A stretch of 64,000 nucleotides of DNA from a virus. A program made the position numbers and the translations under genes. The stretch lies in IMG/VR virus record IMGVR_UViG_3300030104_005504, positions 1 through 64,000 of that record; one strand, given 5' to 3'. Below, one piece after another: positions 61,956 to 64,000 of the stretch. The notes beneath the pieces are model-generated. The model did not search any database, had not been told where the DNA came from, and saw nothing but the letters and a program-made list of their open reading frames with translations. Each line of letters opens with the position of its first letter. Position 1 is the first letter of the stretch.

Positions 61956-62199
61956 AGAAATATTAAAGTATGTAGATGATAATGATTGGGAACTTAAACA
62001 TAGTGTCGATGCGTTATCTTATGCTGCTATAAAAACAGCTAATTTATTCTCAGATGTAGAACCTATGGAGGTTATAAAATTTATGCTAGGTGATATACCA
62101 ATAAAAGCACGTTTCACGCATAGCTATGGATTTCATACTAGAGAAGGCAGAGGAATAAGAGAGTTTTTTGGCACTAAATACCACGAATATGCAGAATAA
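61948..62199 (+). CDS. 83-aa hypothetical protein
   Basis: An alpha/beta protein ('MNKEILKYVDDNDWELKHSV', 'TREGRGIREFFGTKYHEYAE'). Its start overlaps the ligase end by 8 nt. Function unknown. Confidence 0.5.
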   Translation: MNKEILKYVDDNDWELKHSVDALSYAAIKTANLFSDVEPMEVIKFMLGDIPIKARFTHSYGFHTREGRGIREFFGTKYHEYAE

Positions 62200-62311
62200 A
62201 AGATTAAAAATAGCAATAGAAAAATTTAATAAGATTAAATATAAAAAAGATAATTCTAAAAGAATTATTATAGGAACGTTAAAACCAAACTGTGACAAAA
62301 GCCTTAAATAA
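62189..62311 (+). CDS. 40-aa basic protein
   Basis: A short Lys/Ile-rich ORF ('MQNKRLKIAIEKFNKIKYKK'), overlapping the previous stop. It may be a small nucleic-acid-binding protein. Weak support. Confidence 0.4.
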   Translation: MQNKRLKIAIEKFNKIKYKKDNSKRIIIGTLKPNCDKSLK

Positions 62312-62320
62312 CTATATAGT

Positions 62321-62347
62321 AGGAGGCTAATGTCACAAATTAAATAA
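62321..62347 (+). promoter_or_regulatory. Strong Shine-Dalgarno and 5-codon leader ORF
   Basis: AGGAGG (62321-62326) is one of the few clear ribosome-binding sites here. It precedes a mini-ORF (ATG at 62330, MSQIK, stop at 62345-62347) that ends 1 nt before the ATG of the 206-aa gene. It could be a translational leader. Confidence 0.45.
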
Positions 62348-62348
62348 C

Positions 62349-62969
62349 ATGGATAGAAGATTTAAATACTTATGGGACAAGCAGGTTGTCTATAGGAGAG
62401 ATCCAATAACCGATATACCAGATGAAGAAACGGATACATACATGTTTTATAAAGATGGTACACACCAGTGTTATGATTTATTTAGAAGTAAAGCGAAAAT
62501 TACAACATGGAGATCGTTTTACTGGCACATGCTAGTATTATGGCATTTAAATCCTGAGTGGGAAGATTCTGATGCTATGGAAGTGGCAACTTACTTAGCA
62601 TATAAACCAAATGGCTTTACTACATTCAACATGAACAAGTGGAATATAGCTAGATTGGTATACGAGGTGTCTGTGTTGGATTTAGAAACACCTCCACAAA
62701 ATAAGCTTAGAAAAATTATATTTAAACCTAATTGTGGTTTAGATAAAACAGAAAAGTTAAAGATAGTGGGTAAACTAATAGGTAGATTAAGAGGTATTCA
62801 AAAAGAAGACATATATGAAACCATGTTATTAATGAACGAGGAAGATCAAAAGGTAACTATAGCTAAATTAGCTGATAGTTTAAGAGTAACACCTAGAACT
62901 ATACATCGACATATGTGTAAAGAGTTGAAACAAATAAAAGAAGAATTAAATGAAGAGATTAATATATGA
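62349..62969 (+). CDS. Putative DNA-binding protein with C-terminal HTH
   Basis: A 206-aa protein. The N-terminal part is aromatic ('KYLWDKQVVYRRDPITDIPD', 'WHMLVLWHLNPEWEDSDAME'). The C-terminus has a helix-turn-helix ('TIAKLADSLRVTPRTIHRHM') followed by a coiled tail. It may be a phage regulator or replication factor. Just upstream of the DenV and sigma genes. Confidence 0.6.
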   Translation: MDRRFKYLWDKQVVYRRDPITDIPDEETDTYMFYKDGTHQCYDLFRSKAKITTWRSFYWHMLVLWHLNPEWEDSDAMEVATYLAYKPNGFTTFNMNKWNIARLVYEVSVLDLETPPQNKLRKIIFKPNCGLDKTEKLKIVGKLIGRLRGIQKEDIYETMLLMNEEDQKVTIAKLADSLRVTPRTIHRHMCKELKQIKEELNEEINI

Positions 62970-63057
62970 CCTGTATTATGCAGATAAAATAACTAAAGAA
63001 GTAGCTATACAGTTATTAGATAAATGGAGTTACGGATATAATAAAAGAAAATACTAA
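62950..63057 (+). CDS. 35-aa hypothetical protein
   Basis: A small ORF overlapping the end of the HTH gene by 20 nt and ending 1 nt before the DenV-like gene ('MKRLIYDLYYADKITKEVAI'). Weakly supported; could be a coupled small protein. Confidence 0.4.
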   Translation: MKRLIYDLYYADKITKEVAIQLLDKWSYGYNKRKY

Positions 63058-63058
63058 T

Positions 63059-63418
63059 ATGACTAGAATAAACGTGGGAATACACCCAGCTGAGTTAACA
63101 GATAAACATCTGTTAGCTGAACACAGAGAAATAAAACGTATACCAAACTGTGTAGCTAAAGGTAAATACAATATGGATGGTGTACCAAATAGATTTAAAT
63201 TAGGTAAGGGACATGTTAAGTTCTTTTATAATAAGTTATTATATTTAAGTAAAAGATACCTACAGTTATACAAAGAATGTATAGCAAGAGGTTTTAATGT
63301 ACAAAACTATATAGAGGCATGGACAGATATACCAATAGAACTAATGAATGATTACTATCCAACAAAAGAAGATAGGTTGATAGTACAACAAAGAATTAAC
63401 GAAAAATTAAATAAATGA
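63059..63418 (+). CDS. denV: Pyrimidine-dimer DNA glycosylase / endonuclease V (T4 DenV-like)
   Basis: A 119-aa protein closely resembling T4 DenV. 'MTRINVGIHPAELTDKHLLA' then 'EHREIKRI' keeps the N-terminal Thr nucleophile (Thr2 in the ORF) and the catalytic Glu (E24, equivalent to T4 E23), with R23 and H17. 'GKGHVKFFYNKLLYLSKRYL' and 'ECIARGFNVQNY' match the DNA-clamp helices. The last ~19 residues of T4 DenV are missing. It cuts UV photoproducts, useful for a sunlit marine phage. Confidence 0.9.
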   Translation: MTRINVGIHPAELTDKHLLAEHREIKRIPNCVAKGKYNMDGVPNRFKLGKGHVKFFYNKLLYLSKRYLQLYKECIARGFNVQNYIEAWTDIPIELMNDYYPTKEDRLIVQQRINEKLNK

Positions 63419-64000
63419 AGAAATATCACGTACAAAACTATGTAAGATGGAAAAAAGATATGGAACAGTCTTTAAAAAGATTACCTAGCACATCTTATGA
63501 TAAACTTAATAGAAGTCAATTGATAACTAAATTTTTACCATTAGTAGAGAATTTAGCTAGGAGGTTTTCAACATCCCAACAAGCTAGTGGAGTTATGAGT
63601 ATAATGGATATTATACAAGAAGGTAATTACGGTCTATGCGCTGGTGTAGATCGAATAGAGTGGGATACTGTATTAGCAGCTGAAGATCAAGAAAAAAGAT
63701 TAAAGTCATTTTTATCTAAAAGAATTAAAGGTGCTATACGTAGAGGTATTGATACAAACAGGGGTAGCATGCGTATACCAGAGCACAAACTAAATGAAAT
63801 ACGTAAAGACTTTGGAGAAGACAAGCGTATGGTATCTATGTTTTTTAATTCTGTGTTTACCAGTCTAGATGCTGGCACACCAGAGCAGCAGAATGCAGCT
63901 TATAATATACCCGAGGTTAAAGAGTATAACAAAGAACTCTTATCGGCTTATGTAAAAAGCTTAATGCTACAACACTTAAATCCTAAAGAATATCAAGTGC
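63415..64000 (+). CDS. Sigma-70-like RNA polymerase sigma factor (partial, cut by window)
   Basis: The ATG overlaps the DenV stop (ATGA). The frame is open to the window end. Region 2-like text is clear: 'KFLPLVENLARRFS', 'IMDIIQEGNYGLCAGVDRIE' and 'RLKSFLSKRIKGAIRRG', followed by 'RGSMRIPEHKLNEI'. It would redirect RNA polymerase to phage promoters, perhaps the 9-9-9 element. The promoter-binding region 4 lies outside the window. Confidence 0.85.
   Translation, partial: MKKYHVQNYVRWKKDMEQSLKRLPSTSYDKLNRSQLITKFLPLVENLARRFSTSQQASGVMSIMDIIQEGNYGLCAGVDRIEWDTVLAAEDQEKRLKSFLSKRIKGAIRRGIDTNRGSMRIPEHKLNEIRKDFGEDKRMVSMFFNSVFTSLDAGTPEQQNAAYNIPEVKEYNKELLSAYVKSLMLQHLNPKEYQV

Noticed and set aside
62335-62367. 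Possible ninth copy of the early element (ACAAAT TAAATAACA ... GATTTAAAT)
   Set aside because: The first box matches only in part and the second box differs at several positions and lies inside the HTH gene. It is too degenerate to count.

Overview
The window is a large part of the genome of a tailed phage that infects a member of the Bacteroidota, most likely a marine or aquatic flavobacterium. It is AT-rich and densely coded. It carries a terminase, portal, scaffold, major capsid, ring and tail-fibre module. Many leaders are A/T-rich and lack a clear Shine-Dalgarno sequence. Several proteins look like Bacteroidota proteins: an Hc1-type histone, 'GCTDPxAxNYNP' Cys repeats, and a secreted protein with a tail resembling a type IX secretion sorting domain. 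The short-tail hardware (portal, two ring proteins like those of crAss-like phages, a very large muzzle/stabilisation-like protein, large ejection proteins) suggests a podovirus-like particle distantly related to crAss-like or Cellulophaga podoviruses. I saw no integrase or lysogeny genes.

Layout: (1) 1-2700, plus strand: the end of a replication/nucleotide module with a PD-(D/E)XK nuclease, a B12-type ribonucleotide reductase and an Hc1-like histone, closed by a rho-independent terminator at the convergent junction. (2) 2740-55410, minus strand, read right to left: decoration proteins, groEL-groES, a winged-helix regulator, a holin, head-fibre proteins, terminase, portal, scaffold, capsid, ring proteins, the 2708-aa muzzle-like protein, tail proteins, three internal/ejection proteins including a 2942-aa polyvalent protein, tail fibres with an embedded methyltransferase, then lysis and host-surface genes (DUF5675, beta-barrel, secreted protein, nuclease, membrane protein, degenerate thioredoxin) and a run of tiny basic proteins. 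(3) 55411-55842: a divergent intergenic region with a striking C-rich tract. (4) 55843-64000, plus strand: early genes, mostly tiny unknown proteins, one clear tRNA-Arg, several tRNA-like or otherwise structured RNAs, an ATP-dependent DNA ligase, a T4 DenV-like pyrimidine-dimer glycosylase and a sigma factor cut by the window end.

How it fits together: the plus-strand early region carries eight copies of one spaced element (TAAATACGA - 9 nt - GATAATATA) just upstream of genes. This looks like the phage's own early/middle expression signal, possibly read by the phage sigma factor. The late minus-strand block builds and releases the virion. The phage brings its own chaperonin, whose gene order is reversed relative to bacterial groESL. 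Because the edge genes are cut and the strands are consistent, the window is probably part of a somewhat larger, possibly circularly permuted genome. The most unusual items are the 9-9-9 element, the tRNA-like RNAs with non-cloverleaf interiors, the ~470-nt structured RNA at 59.54-60.01 kb, the guanidinoacetate-methyltransferase-like enzyme inside the tail-fibre operon, and the C-rich tract at the early/late divide.
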